DNA of 64,000 nucleotides from JALOLV01 sp046295175 (GTDB lineage Bacteria; Bacteroidota; Bacteroidia; Cytophagales; Spirosomataceae), in assembly GCA_046295175.1 (NCBI GenBank), contig JBKBNY010000006.1, forward strand, positions 1 to 64,000, written 5' to 3'. The notes beneath the pieces were generated by a model. It was not told the origin of the DNA. It saw only the letters and a program-made list of their open reading frames with translations, and searched no databases. Below are positions 1 to 7,969 of this stretch, one piece after another (within the stretch, counting starts at the first letter, position 1; each line of letters starts with the position of its first letter). Made by a program: the position numbers and the translations under genes.

Positions 1-95
1 ATCTTATCTTTGCTTAAGATGCTCATGGTAAGGTTCTTTTTAGTTCGCAAAGCAAAATTAACCTTTAAATGAGCCTCTTTTATTTTATAATTACT

Positions 96-740
96 TTAGA
101 CAAGTTCATCGTCAAATTCCGAATTCTCCAATAAAAACTCCTTTTTACCATCAACCATAGCATAAATCGATGTAAGATTGTTTTTATTATTGTATGTGAA
201 TGTAAGCGGAATAATTTCATTTTCTTGAATAATTGGTTCGCCAAAAATTTGTGCAAATATTGCTATCAAAAAGTCTAAGTTATACTGGTATTTTTCGATT
301 TGTCCACTCGAATTCATCGTCAATTTATTGGCAAATGTGAATGATTTCTTAGTTTCGGTATCATATAAAATAAACTTAGTTTCTGTTAAATTTCCTTTTG
401 AATCATTGACGAATTCAATATAATTTCTTTTATCTTCTGTACTTATGAGCTTAGAAATTTGATTGTTTTTGTCGTATTCGGCAATATAATCACCAATAAC
501 GGTATTAACTTTATCAAGTTGTCCCTTGGTATTGTAAGAATATGTAAATTTATCTTCATTGCCATTTACAGTCTGAATAACTTCTTTGAGCGAACAAGTT
601 TTTGCAGTTGTTACTCCTGAATTTGGGTTATTGGGATTTGATGATGCAGTCCCTTTGCCAAGAAGGAGGTCAGAATCGTCTTCGCATGATGTGGTTAATA
701 TCGTAATTGAAAGTATTAGGTAGGTAAAAATTCTCTTCAT
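96..740 (-). CDS. Hypothetical lipoprotein with YD-like repeats
   Basis: A 214-residue protein of unknown function. The N-terminus is a lipoprotein signal peptide: KR, a hydrophobic stretch, then the lipobox LTTSC at about residues 15-19, followed by acidic residues (EDD) and a Ser/Asn/Pro-rich linker. The rest has short Y-x-Y / G-x-L-x-x-V / Y-D-x-x-N-Q-I units, resembling the YD/RHS-like strands seen in many Bacteroidota surface lipoproteins. It is probably anchored in the outer membrane. A -7 box lies 18 bp upstream, so it can be transcribed alone, separately from the PLP enzyme gene behind it. No enzymatic motif was seen. Confidence 0.75.
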   Translation of the reverse strand: MKRIFTYLILSITILTTSCEDDSDLLLGKGTASSNPNNPNSGVTTAKTCSLKEVIQTVNGNEDKFTYSYNTKGQLDKVNTVIGDYIAEYDKNNQISKLISTEDKRNYIEFVNDSKGNLTETKFILYDTETKKSFTFANKLTMNSSGQIEKYQYNLDFLIAIFAQIFGEPIIQENEIIPLTFTYNNKNNLTSIYAMVDGKKEFLLENSEFDDELV

Positions 741-757
741 AATGGTTATATTTTTTA

Positions 758-765
758 CAAATTTA
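758..765 (-). promoter_or_regulatory. Putative -7 box of the lipoprotein gene
   Basis: On the minus strand this reads TAAATTTG, a full match to the Bacteroidota -7 consensus TAnnTTTG. It lies 18 bp before the lipoprotein start. No clear -33 TTTG was found. Confidence 0.4.
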
Positions 766-793
766 TAGATTTCTTCAATATTTTGATAATTTC

Positions 794-1675
794 TTAAAAA
801 TTTCTGCCTTGTAAACCCCCACTATGAATCACAATTACAGTTTGTTCTACACTGAAAAAGCGATTTTTTATTAATTCATAAACTCCAAACATCATTTTGC
901 CTGTGTAAACAGGGTCGAGTTGAATCTGGTTTTCGTCTTCAAAATTTAGGATAAATTCTTTGAGTGAATTGTCAAATTTTCCGTATCCACCAAATGAATA
1001 ATCTGTATTTACAATCAAATTTTCAATGTTATTTTGGGTTAATTTAAGGATTTCATTTCGTACTTCTTCAGGTTTTATTTTTAGTGAACTAAAAGCAATT
1101 ATTTTTGATTTTTTACCATATTTTTCCAATAATCCAGCAGAAGTTCCGCCTGTTCCGAAAGAAGTACATATAAAATCAGCTTTTTTTTCAATTTCAATAT
1201 CTTTGATTCCTTCGACAGCCAATTGATTAGTACCACCTTCTGGTATCACATAAACATCAGAAAACTTTGATGCAATCTCATCTTTTTTTCTGTAATCTTC
1301 TCGACTTACAAAGTGCAATTCCATACCGTTTGAGTGTGCAAATTCTAAAGTTTTACTTGATTTTTCGTTTAATTCATTCCCTCTAATGATTCCTATTGTC
1401 TCAAAACCTAATATTTTTCCGGCAGCCGAAACTGCATGAATATGATTAGAAAATGCACCACCAAAAGTAATTAATTTATTGAATTTCAGTCTTTTAGCAT
1501 TGATTAGATTGTGTTTTAATTTGTAGAATTTATTGCCCGAAATGAACGGATGAACCAAATCAAGTCGTTTGTTATAAAGATTTACTTGATATGTTTTTGT
1601 AATTTTGTCCTCAATTTTTTGAAGAGGTGTTGGATTTGGACTTTCAAAAAAGCTAATGATTTCTTCGAGCGACAT
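794..1675 (-). CDS. PLP-dependent ACC deaminase / D-cysteine desulfhydrase family
   Basis: A 293-residue fold-type II PLP enzyme. The motif GNKFYKLKHN (about residues 47-56) holds the likely PLP lysine, followed by TFGGAFSNH (about 70-78), which contacts the phosphate and substrate. FGTGGTSAG (about 173-181) is the glycine-rich PLP phosphate loop. Family members deaminate 1-aminocyclopropane-1-carboxylate or remove sulfide from D-cysteine; sequence alone does not tell which. The length is slightly short of the usual 325-340 residues. It is divergent from rluD with only 25 bp between starts. The lipoprotein gene downstream has its own promoter, so this is probably a single-gene unit. Confidence 0.85.
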   Translation of the reverse strand: MSLEEIISFFESPNPTPLQKIEDKITKTYQVNLYNKRLDLVHPFISGNKFYKLKHNLINAKRLKFNKLITFGGAFSNHIHAVSAAGKILGFETIGIIRGNELNEKSSKTLEFAHSNGMELHFVSREDYRKKDEIASKFSDVYVIPEGGTNQLAVEGIKDIEIEKKADFICTSFGTGGTSAGLLEKYGKKSKIIAFSSLKIKPEEVRNEILKLTQNNIENLIVNTDYSFGGYGKFDNSLKEFILNFEDENQIQLDPVYTGKMMFGVYELIKNRFFSVEQTVIVIHSGGLQGRNF

Positions 1676-1700
1676 TGACTAAACCGATTTTTTTGTAAAA

Positions 1701-2741
1701 ATGGATAATCTCAACGAGAATATTGATATAAATGAAGAAGATGATGAATTGTTTGAACATTTTCGGGTAGTTGCCGATAAGGGTCAAACATTGATGCGTA
1801 TTGACAAATATTTAATTCATCATTTAAAAAACGCTTCTCGAAACCGTATCCAGAATGCTATTGATGCCGAATCAATTAAAGTTAATGATAAAACAGTAAA
1901 AGCGAGCTATAAAGTCAAACCTTTCGATGTAATAACAGTATCTTTTCCTCACCCACCAAGAGAGACCAAAGAAGTATTGCCCGAAAATATACCATTAAAT
2001 ATCATTTACGAAGACGAAGACATTTTAATAGTGAACAAAGATGCGGCAATGGTTGTGCATCCTGCTTTTGGAAACTGGACTGGTACACTCGTTAATGCAC
2101 TCGTTTATCATTTTCAGAACTTACCAACTCATCGCAATGGAGAAATCCGCCCGGGATTGGTTCACAGAATTGATAAAGGTACGTCTGGATTGTTGGTTAT
2201 TGCAAAAAATGAATATTCGATGACATTTTTAGCAAAGCAATTTTTTGAACATACCATCGAGCGAACTTACTATGCATTGATTTGGGGAGAACCTAAAGAA
2301 CCCAAAGGAACGATTAATGCTCACGTAGGTCGCAGCCTAAAAGATAGAAAAGTGACTGATGTTTTTCCAGGTGGTCAATACGGTAAAGAAGCAATAACGC
2401 ATTATGAAGTTCTCAAAAACTTGCGATATGTAAGTCTGATTAAGTGTAATTTAGAAACTGGAAGAACACACCAGATTCGAGCTCACATGAAGTATCTCGG
2501 GCATCCGCTTTTTAGCGATGAGGTCTATGGTGGGAATAAAATTCTTCGTGGACAAGTTTTTAATAAATATAAGCAATTCGTAGAAAATTGCTTTGAGATT
2601 ATCCCTCATCAAGCCCTACATGCTAAATCTTTAGGGTTTACTCATCCAAGAACAAAGAAATGGATACAATTTGATTCTGAATTGCCTGATGATTTTCAAA
2701 CTGTTTTGGATAAATGGGAAAAGTACGTAAGCGTTGAGTAA
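1701..2741 (+). CDS. rluD: RluA/RluD-family 23S rRNA pseudouridine synthase
   Basis: A 346-residue pseudouridine synthase. An acidic N-terminal tail precedes an S4 RNA-binding domain (about residues 30-90, IDKYLIHHLKNASRNRIQNAI). The catalytic domain carries the RluA signature HRIDKGTSGLLVIAKN (about 152-167), whose Asp is the nucleophile, and the TGRTHQIRAHM motif (about 254-264). Family members isomerise uridines in 23S rRNA helix 69 or nearby. It is convergent with the small lipoprotein gene downstream, with only one base between the two stop codons. RluD is the closest match by architecture, but RluC-type specificity cannot be excluded. Confidence 0.88.
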   Translation: MDNLNENIDINEEDDELFEHFRVVADKGQTLMRIDKYLIHHLKNASRNRIQNAIDAESIKVNDKTVKASYKVKPFDVITVSFPHPPRETKEVLPENIPLNIIYEDEDILIVNKDAAMVVHPAFGNWTGTLVNALVYHFQNLPTHRNGEIRPGLVHRIDKGTSGLLVIAKNEYSMTFLAKQFFEHTIERTYYALIWGEPKEPKGTINAHVGRSLKDRKVTDVFPGGQYGKEAITHYEVLKNLRYVSLIKCNLETGRTHQIRAHMKYLGHPLFSDEVYGGNKILRGQVFNKYKQFVENCFEIIPHQALHAKSLGFTHPRTKKWIQFDSELPDDFQTVLDKWEKYVSVE

Positions 2742-2742
2742 G

Positions 2743-3000
2743 TTACCATCTTTCCCAAGGGAATTTCTTGCGTGCTTTTCGATTCGGATTTTTATCCCAA
2801 GCATTTGGGTTTTTCTCACTTTTTTTACCATCCCAAAGAAAGTGAATTTGCCCAGGAATCACAGATTTTGAGCCAAATATTCCTTTCAATTCACCGTGTC
2901 TATGCTCTACTTTTACTTGACAACTTCTTACTGGACACCTCGGAGCCCAACATGAACTTATAGAAAGTACTAAAAGTATATAAAATATTGACCTTTTCAT
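2743..3000 (-). CDS. Small basic lipoprotein, unknown function
   Basis: An 85-residue protein starting MKRSIFYILL with lipobox SISSC. I chose this start because it overlaps the upstream stop as ATGA, giving translational coupling with the membrane-associated protein upstream. The mature protein has Cys at the acylation site and two more within ten residues, then a basic tail rich in Lys, Asn and Trp. It is probably an outer-membrane lipoprotein; no family was recognised. The tight coupling to the next gene suggests the two act together in the envelope. Confidence 0.65.
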   Translation of the reverse strand: MKRSIFYILLVLSISSCWAPRCPVRSCQVKVEHRHGELKGIFGSKSVIPGQIHFLWDGKKSEKNPNAWDKNPNRKARKKFPWERW

Positions 3001-3713
3001 AAGGGTACACAAAGTCTAAATCCTGCTGTGAAACTCGGTTGGTACTGTGTTTTTTGTAGAGGTTGCCAAAAGTACTTGCTTTCTTGATTTTGCCATTGTG
3101 CAATCTCATCGGTTATGCTCTCGCTTTGGTCTGTATATTTATTCATCTTAGCCCCGACACCAATGTAAGTGTCAATCATAAAAAAGCGGCTAATTATGAA
3201 GTTTTTACCATATTTTATATGAAAACCCGTTGCAGTTTTAGTAAATGGAACTTTATTTTCAACAACCTTAAACTGATTTCCATCTGGTACTAAAACTTCG
3301 GCAGTTTGAGTACGGTTATTTGAATTTTGAAAAATTTCAAGTGCATAATATCGCCCAAGCGGCTTCATATCGAGGCTATGAAAATAATACCAATCCGAAA
3401 AATAGCCTCTAATTTCACCTCTGATAATTTTATTTGTTTGGTCTGGGAAATCGTTTCTAATATCGGCATTAATATTGTTTTTTACGTGTCCTTTTCCATA
3501 ATCTAATGCAAAACTAAATTTGCCAAACGGCGGTGCAATCTCACCCCCGAACACAAACGCATTATTTTTTAAAAGTAAATCTTGTGGAGATAATTTAAGA
3601 ACCAAAAATGGTTGATGGCCAAACTTAGGAACTTTGTACTCTTTTGGTGGTTTTCTTTGTCCAAAAGAACTAAGTTGAAGAATTATCAGACAGAAAATTA
3701 AAAAATAACGCAT
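2997..3713 (-). CDS. Secreted, probably outer-membrane beta-barrel-like protein
   Basis: 238 residues from the start MRYFLIFCLI; an alternative start lies eight codons upstream. A signal peptide ends near SSFGQ. The body alternates aromatic and polar residues as in beta-barrel strands (KFSFALDYGKGHV, EIRGYFSDWYYF, FHIKYGKNF, YQPSFTAGFRL) and ends close to a hydrophobic residue. This resembles small outer-membrane proteins of Bacteroidota annotated as DUF3575-type or hypothetical. Its stop overlaps the start of the 85-residue lipoprotein. It starts 57 bp after thyA on the same strand with no terminator between, so read-through from thyA is possible. Confidence 0.65.
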   Translation of the reverse strand: MRYFLIFCLIILQLSSFGQRKPPKEYKVPKFGHQPFLVLKLSPQDLLLKNNAFVFGGEIAPPFGKFSFALDYGKGHVKNNINADIRNDFPDQTNKIIRGEIRGYFSDWYYFHSLDMKPLGRYYALEIFQNSNNRTQTAEVLVPDGNQFKVVENKVPFTKTATGFHIKYGKNFIISRFFMIDTYIGVGAKMNKYTDQSESITDEIAQWQNQESKYFWQPLQKTQYQPSFTAGFRLCVPL

Positions 3714-3770
3714 CAATAGCATCTGGTTTATTGGCAATTATCTAACGGTTTTTCAATAAATATATTGCAA

Positions 3771-4565
3771 TTACACTGCCACTGGTGCTTTAATTGCTGG
3801 ATGTGGGTCGTAATTTTCGAGTTTAAAATCTTCAAATTTGAAGTCAAAAATTGATTTAACTTCAGGATTAATAACCATTTTAGGTAATGGTCTTGGTTCT
3901 CTCGAAAGTTGTAAATTTACTTGCTCAATGTGGTTTGAATAAATATGTGTATCGCCGCCTGTCCAAATGAAATCACCCAATTCGAGGTTACATTCTTGAG
4001 CAATCATCATTGTCAGTAGGGCATAAGACGCAATATTAAACGGAACTCCCAAAAATACATCTGCACTTCTTTGATAAAGTTGACACGATAATTTATTATC
4101 AGCTACATAAAATTGAAAAAGAGCGTGGCAGGGCATCAATGCCATTTGTGATAATTCGCCTACATTCCAAGCCGATACAATAATTCTTCTTGAGTCTGGA
4201 GATTTTTTTAATTGATTCAAAACCTCTTTTAATTGGTCAATTGTCTGACCATCGGGTGTTGACCAGCTTCTCCATTGTTTACCATAAACTGGTCCTAAAT
4301 TGCCGTTTTCGTCGGCCCATTCATCCCAAATACTTACATTATTTTCTTTTAGGTATTGAATATTTGTATCACCTTTGATAAACCAAAGCAATTCATGGAT
4401 GATTGATTTTAGGTGCACTTTCTTAGTTGTGACAAGCGGAAAGCCATCTTGCAGATTAAATCTCATTTGGTAACCAAATACGCTTATAGTACCTGTACCT
4501 GTTCTGTCTGTTTTTTGGGTTCCGTTTTCAAGAATATGTTTAAGTAAATCTTGGTATTGCTTCAT
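3771..4565 (-). CDS. thyA: Thymidylate synthase
   Basis: 264 residues, the same length as the Escherichia coli enzyme. It makes dTMP from dUMP using methylene-tetrahydrofolate. The catalytic cysteine is C146 in LMPCHALFQFYV. The arginine pair SRRII (about 125-129) binds the dUMP phosphate, and QRSADVFLGVPFNIASYALL (about 165-184) is the nucleotide-binding segment. The C-terminal end APVAV matches the mobile tail that closes the active site. Its promoter appears to overlap the terminator of the upstream small gene. No dihydrofolate reductase gene lies beside it. Confidence 0.97.
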   Translation of the reverse strand: MKQYQDLLKHILENGTQKTDRTGTGTISVFGYQMRFNLQDGFPLVTTKKVHLKSIIHELLWFIKGDTNIQYLKENNVSIWDEWADENGNLGPVYGKQWRSWSTPDGQTIDQLKEVLNQLKKSPDSRRIIVSAWNVGELSQMALMPCHALFQFYVADNKLSCQLYQRSADVFLGVPFNIASYALLTMMIAQECNLELGDFIWTGGDTHIYSNHIEQVNLQLSREPRPLPKMVINPEVKSIFDFKFEDFKLENYDPHPAIKAPVAV

Positions 4566-4588
4566 TATTCAGATAATTTTTTTATTGA

Positions 4589-4596
4589 CAAAAATA
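4589..4596 (-). promoter_or_regulatory. Putative thyA -7 box
   Basis: On the minus strand this reads TATTTTTG, a match to TAnnTTTG, 24 bp before the thyA start. It lies inside the T-run of the terminator of the preceding small gene. Confidence 0.4.
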
Positions 4597-4625
4597 AAAA
4601 AAGGCTTTCACATTTGCGAAAGCCT
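4593..4625 (-). terminator. Rho-independent terminator of the Cys/Lys-rich small gene
   Basis: Stem AGGCTTTC (4602-4609) pairs perfectly with GAAAGCCT (4618-4625), followed on the minus strand by a T-rich run. It lies 28 bp after the stop of the 63-residue gene. Confidence 0.75.
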
Positions 4626-4653
4626 AATGACTATATTGTGGAATCATCGAAAT

Positions 4654-4845
4654 TTAACTCTCTTTTTTGACAACGCAGCACGTTTTGTTTACTTTTTTGC
4701 ATTCTGCTTCCTCCTCTTTTGTGCAGCATTTCATTTCTTTTTTAGATTTTCTTTCTTTTCGAGATTCTTTTTTTTCACCATCGACTGCATAAACAGTAGC
4801 AGCGGCTGAAAAACTCAATACAAATACAATTAATAATTTTTTCAT
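4654..4845 (-). CDS. Small exported Lys/Glu/Cys-rich protein
   Basis: 63 residues. A signal peptide (MKKLLIVFVLSFSAAATVYA) is followed by a highly charged tail of alternating Lys and Glu with five cysteines: MKCCTKEE, AECKK and KTCCVVKK. The paired cysteines suggest metal or disulfide chemistry in the periplasm, but no known family was recognised. The gene has a good terminator just after its stop, which supports it being real despite its size. No regulator or transporter is beside it. Confidence 0.6.
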   Translation of the reverse strand: MKKLLIVFVLSFSAAATVYAVDGEKKESRKERKSKKEMKCCTKEEEAECKKVNKTCCVVKKES

Positions 4846-4900
4846 GGACTAAATATTTATTGGTTTAAATAATTAGTCAATCACAAAATTCATTCCAAAA

Positions 4901-5320
4901 TTAATTGATTTCAAATGAATGTGTAATCTCAGCAGTCGGACTTAGCTGTGCCGTTGCTGAGCAGTATTTTTCCATTGAGAGTTTAATTGCCTTTTCTACT
5001 TTATCAGCGTTCAAATCTCCCTTAAATGCAAAGTGAACGTTTATCTTGCGAAAAGGACTCATCTCCGTTCCTTCAATTTTAACTCTATCACCCTCAACAC
5101 TGATTTTTAAATCATCAATTACCTGTCTTTGTTTTTTTAGAATCAAAATCACATCAATTGCCGTACAACCTCCCAAACCCATCAACAACATTTCCATTGG
5201 TCTTGAACCCAAATTATGTCCACCAATTTCAGGATTGGCATCAATATTATTTATAACCCCCGAAATTCCTACAGCCTCGAAGTGAAAAGCATCATCAACT
5301 CTTGTAAGTTCTACTTTCAT
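4901..5320 (-). CDS. OsmC/Ohr-family protein
   Basis: 139 residues, typical of OsmC-like proteins. The two conserved cysteines are in LGGCTAIDV (about C53) and KYCSATAQL (about C120), the pair that reduces organic hydroperoxides in this family. The GSRPMEMLLMGLGGCTA segment is the usual signature. The form resembles the YhfA/OsmC-like subgroup rather than classical Ohr. It is probably a cytoplasmic thiol peroxidase or stress protein. A gene-poor AT-rich region lies upstream; no clear -7 box was seen for it. Confidence 0.88.
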   Translation of the reverse strand: MKVELTRVDDAFHFEAVGISGVINNIDANPEIGGHNLGSRPMEMLLMGLGGCTAIDVILILKKQRQVIDDLKISVEGDRVKIEGTEMSPFRKINVHFAFKGDLNADKVEKAIKLSMEKYCSATAQLSPTAEITHSFEIN

Positions 5321-5649
5321 TTATTTTTAGAATTTTAACATTTAACAAATATCATGATGTTTTAGGTTTCAAACAAATAAATTAAGTGATTAGAGTTGAT
5401 AGAAATTGATGTATCAATTAAACATGATTTTGATGGTTTTGTAAAAATTAATCTTAAATTACTCAAAACTTAAACCTGATTTTCAAGAATGTGAAAAAAT
5501 AAATTGTATTATACCAATATTTTAAATTAACTATTTTATATTTTAATCCAAATAATATTTTTTTGATTCTTAAATTGTAAAATTTTATTCTTTAAATTTG
5601 GATAATTAGTTAATATAATTTTATATTTGCTCAACAAAACGATATAAAG
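5321..5649. other. AT-rich intergenic region between divergent genes
   Basis: 329 bp of very AT-rich sequence between the OsmC gene and the 96-residue membrane protein gene. The right end holds a promoter (5597-5629). I see no further gene, RNA or strong inverted repeat in the remainder. Confidence 0.6.
5597..5629 (+). promoter_or_regulatory. Promoter of the 96-residue membrane protein gene
   Basis: TTTG at 5597-5600 and TATATTTG at 5622-5629, separated by 21 nt, match the Bacteroidota -33/-7 consensus. The start codon follows 20 bp later. Confidence 0.55.
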
Positions 5650-5940
5650 ATGCGAAATACAATTGACAAAGAAACTTACACATGGCTTTTCAAGGTTTTT
5701 GGAATGCTCGGAACTTTACTTTTGTTAGTAAATATCTTCCTATTTTTCTCAAATGATGCCTCTTATTTATTAGCTCAGAAGATAGCGAGTGCCACAATGT
5801 TTATGTTGGTGGCTGTGTTTATGTTGGCTCGTTTAGAATATTTGAAAGCATACAAAGTTGCCACTTACAAAGCACGTAAGTTTCCGATGTGGGCATCTGT
5901 TTTTGTATTTGCTTTTGTTGCCTTATACAGACTTTTTTAA
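5650..5940 (+). CDS. Small integral membrane protein
   Basis: 96 residues with three hydrophobic stretches: about residues 14-32 (VFGMLGTLLLLVNIFLFF), 42-60 (KIASATMFMLVAVFMLARL) and 79-95 (MWASVFVFAFVALYRLF). Basic residues between the second and third segments (KAYKVATYKARK) suggest a cytoplasmic loop. The family and function are unknown. It is a single-gene unit with a clear promoter before it and a terminator 20 bp after its stop. Confidence 0.75.
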   Translation: MRNTIDKETYTWLFKVFGMLGTLLLLVNIFLFFSNDASYLLAQKIASATMFMLVAVFMLARLEYLKAYKVATYKARKFPMWASVFVFAFVALYRLF

Positions 5941-5959
5941 AAATTCATAGCCTATAAAC

Positions 5960-5990
5960 AAAAAGCAGAGCATATTGCCCTGCTTTTTTT
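5960..5990 (+). terminator. Terminator of the 96-residue membrane protein gene
   Basis: Stem AAAAAGCAG (5960-5968) pairs with CTGCTTTTT (5980-5988), with an 11-nt loop and a run of T. Confidence 0.8.
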
Positions 5991-6115
5991 ATGCCTAAAT
6001 TTTATTGAAAATAAGTGTTAATCGGAAATTGTTAATCGAAGTCATTAACTGTTTGATTTTCAACAATTTTATGAAAATTGACCTAAACATTTATAGACAA
6101 GTGCCTACTTCTAAG

Positions 6116-6142
6116 GAATATGTACAAATAATGTACACATTC
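6116..6142. repeat. Inverted repeat, possible operator
   Basis: GAATATGTACA and TGTACACATTC form an 11-bp inverted repeat with one mismatch around AATAA. It lies 31 bp downstream of the sulfhydrylase stop and has no T-run. It may be an operator-like or structural element; no nearby promoter supports either. Confidence 0.35.
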
Positions 6143-6172
6143 TTCGATTATTCTGTTTAATATTTTTAGTTC

Positions 6173-7342
6173 CTAAGCCGATTTCTTTACTGCTTGTTTG
6201 AAATCTTTGATAATATCTGAAATATCTTCTAAACCAACCGAGACACGAATCAAACCTTCGGTAATACCTAATTTTTCTTTATCCTCCTTAGAAAGTTTTG
6301 AATGTGTTGTTGTTGCAGGGTTAGTAATAATCGTTCTTGAATCGCCTAAGTTTGAACTTAAAGAAACAATTTTTAATTCTTTAGAAAAACGATTGATTCT
6401 TTCAAATCCTCCTTCAATTTCAAATGTAACCAATGCCCCACCTGAACGCATTTGTTTTTTTGCTAATTCGAACTGCGGATGAGATTTCAAGAAAGGATAT
6501 TTAACGTTATAAATGCCTTCGATTTTTTCAAGTGCTTGAGCCAGTTTTAGTGCATTTGAAACGTGGCGTTCCATTCTGATTTCGAGCGTTTCGATACTTT
6601 TTGATAAAACCCAAGCATTAAATGGCGACATCGAAGGGCCAGTATGACGGCAAAAAAATCTAATTGGAGCAATCAATTCTTTAGTCCCTGTAATTATTCC
6701 ACCGAGAACTCGCCCTTGACCGTCCATGAATTTTGTAGCTGAATGAACAATCAAATTTGCCCCAAAATCGGTTGGAGTTTGGATTATCGGAGTTGCAAAG
6801 CAGTTATCAACGTAATAAATCAAATTATATTTTTTTGCTAATCGACCAATCATCGCCATATCAACAAGCTCCAAACCTGGGTTTGATGGCGTTTCAAGGT
6901 AAATCATTTTTGTATTTGACTGAATTGCATTCTCCCAATTTTCTTCGGGTTCGGTAGCATCAAGATATGTATGTGTTACTCCCCATTTTGAAAGAATTTG
7001 AGTTAAAATTTGATGAGCCGAACCAAATAACGCTCTTGACGAAACAACATGGTCGCCCGATTTTAAATGTGCTGCAAATCCTGCAAAAACCGCAGCCATA
7101 CCGGTTGCGGTAGCTATTCCCTCTTCACAGTTTTCGAGCATGCAGATTTTATCTACAAATTCTTGAACGCTTGGATTAGAGAAACGAGTATAAAGGTTTC
7201 CTTCTTCGGTTTCGTCAAAAATTGCTTTGCCTTGCTCGGCACTTTCAAAACAAAAACTACTTGTTAAAAATAATGGAGTAGAGTGTTCTCGGTATTGTGA
7301 GCGTTTGGTTTGAATTCTTACCGATTTTGTCTGTTTTTTCAT
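6173..7342 (-). CDS. metZ: O-succinylhomoserine sulfhydrylase / Cys-Met metabolism PLP enzyme
   Basis: 389 residues, the usual length for the Cys/Met metabolism PLP family. The PLP lysine is K204 in HSATKFMDGQG. YTRFSNPSVQEF (about 51-62) binds the PLP phosphate from the neighbouring subunit, and DNCFATP (about 179-185) holds the PLP-nitrogen aspartate. The start TKSVRIQTKRSQYREHSTPLF and the FNAWVLSKSIETL segment fit MetZ, which makes homocysteine from O-succinylhomoserine and sulfide. Cystathionine gamma-synthase (MetB) or gamma-lyase is possible. It stands alone; no SAM riboswitch-like structure was noticed in the 68 bp upstream. Confidence 0.85.
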   Translation of the reverse strand: MKKQTKSVRIQTKRSQYREHSTPLFLTSSFCFESAEQGKAIFDETEEGNLYTRFSNPSVQEFVDKICMLENCEEGIATATGMAAVFAGFAAHLKSGDHVVSSRALFGSAHQILTQILSKWGVTHTYLDATEPEENWENAIQSNTKMIYLETPSNPGLELVDMAMIGRLAKKYNLIYYVDNCFATPIIQTPTDFGANLIVHSATKFMDGQGRVLGGIITGTKELIAPIRFFCRHTGPSMSPFNAWVLSKSIETLEIRMERHVSNALKLAQALEKIEGIYNVKYPFLKSHPQFELAKKQMRSGGALVTFEIEGGFERINRFSKELKIVSLSSNLGDSRTIITNPATTTHSKLSKEDKEKLGITEGLIRVSVGLEDISDIIKDFKQAVKKSA

Positions 7343-7410
7343 ATTCTTTGGTTAATGCTGTACTATAAAATTGGACTGAATTCGTGTGTAAAATCTATCC
7401 AATTTTTGAT

Positions 7411-7968
7411 TTATTCAAATTGCCCGATTTCATATTTTTTTATCCAATCTTTCTGAACACCTTGGATATTTTTATAAAATGGGACCATAATATTTTGCAT
7501 ATCAGCTTTAAAGTCGCCCGTTAGGTACTTTGGCTCAGAAATCACTACAGATTTTGTAGGATACTCAAAACCTACTAAGATTAATGGAACTTTGGCCGTA
7601 AATGCCATGTAATAAAAACCCGTTTTTAGCTTTGAAACATTTTTTCGTGTTCCTTCTGGTGCCATTGCGACTTTTATTTCGTCGTAATTATTAAAAGTTT
7701 CGGCAACACTTTGTACCAAATTCGTACTTTGAGAGCGTTTAACGGGTTTTCCGCCTAAAGCATAAAAAATCCATCCAAAAGGAGGTTTAAATAATTCCTC
7801 TTTACCCAAATATCCTATTTCTGTTCTTAGTGCAGCCCTCGCTCCAAGTCCTACAAAAAAATCAATCCAAGTAGCATGCGGACAAACAACAAATAAGCAT
7901 TTTTTTACTTGATGGTCAATTTTACCAACGATTTTCCAACCAAAAAGATGAAATAAAAATCTAAACAT
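7411..7968 (-). CDS. 1-acyl-glycerol-3-phosphate acyltransferase-like protein
   Basis: 185 residues from the start MFRFLFHLFGWK. This start is one base from the upstream stop (TGATATG); the longer reading would run into the protease gene. The acyltransferase H-x4-D motif is PHATWIDFF (about residues 32-40), and the PEGTRKN motif follows near residue 102. The family moves acyl chains onto glycerophospholipids at the inner membrane. The short form resembles the lysophospholipid acyltransferase-like proteins common in Bacteroidota. Translation is probably coupled to the membrane protease upstream. Confidence 0.82.
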   Translation of the reverse strand: MFRFLFHLFGWKIVGKIDHQVKKCLFVVCPHATWIDFFVGLGARAALRTEIGYLGKEELFKPPFGWIFYALGGKPVKRSQSTNLVQSVAETFNNYDEIKVAMAPEGTRKNVSKLKTGFYYMAFTAKVPLILVGFEYPTKSVVISEPKYLTGDFKADMQNIMVPFYKNIQGVQKDWIKKYEIGQFE

Positions 7969-7969
7969 A

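Noticed and set aside
1..20. Inverted repeat ATCTTA...TAAGAT with a TATCTTTG box at the left edge
   Set aside because: Only 6 bp arms, no T-run, and the -7 box would point into the antisense of the lipoprotein gene. Too weak at the window edge.
1026..1226. Plus-strand open frame inside the PLP enzyme gene
   Set aside because: It is the antisense shadow of a clearly conserved gene with no start context of its own.
6173..7410. SAM riboswitch or T-box before the sulfhydrylase gene
   Set aside because: The 68 bp upstream gap is too short and has no fitting structure.
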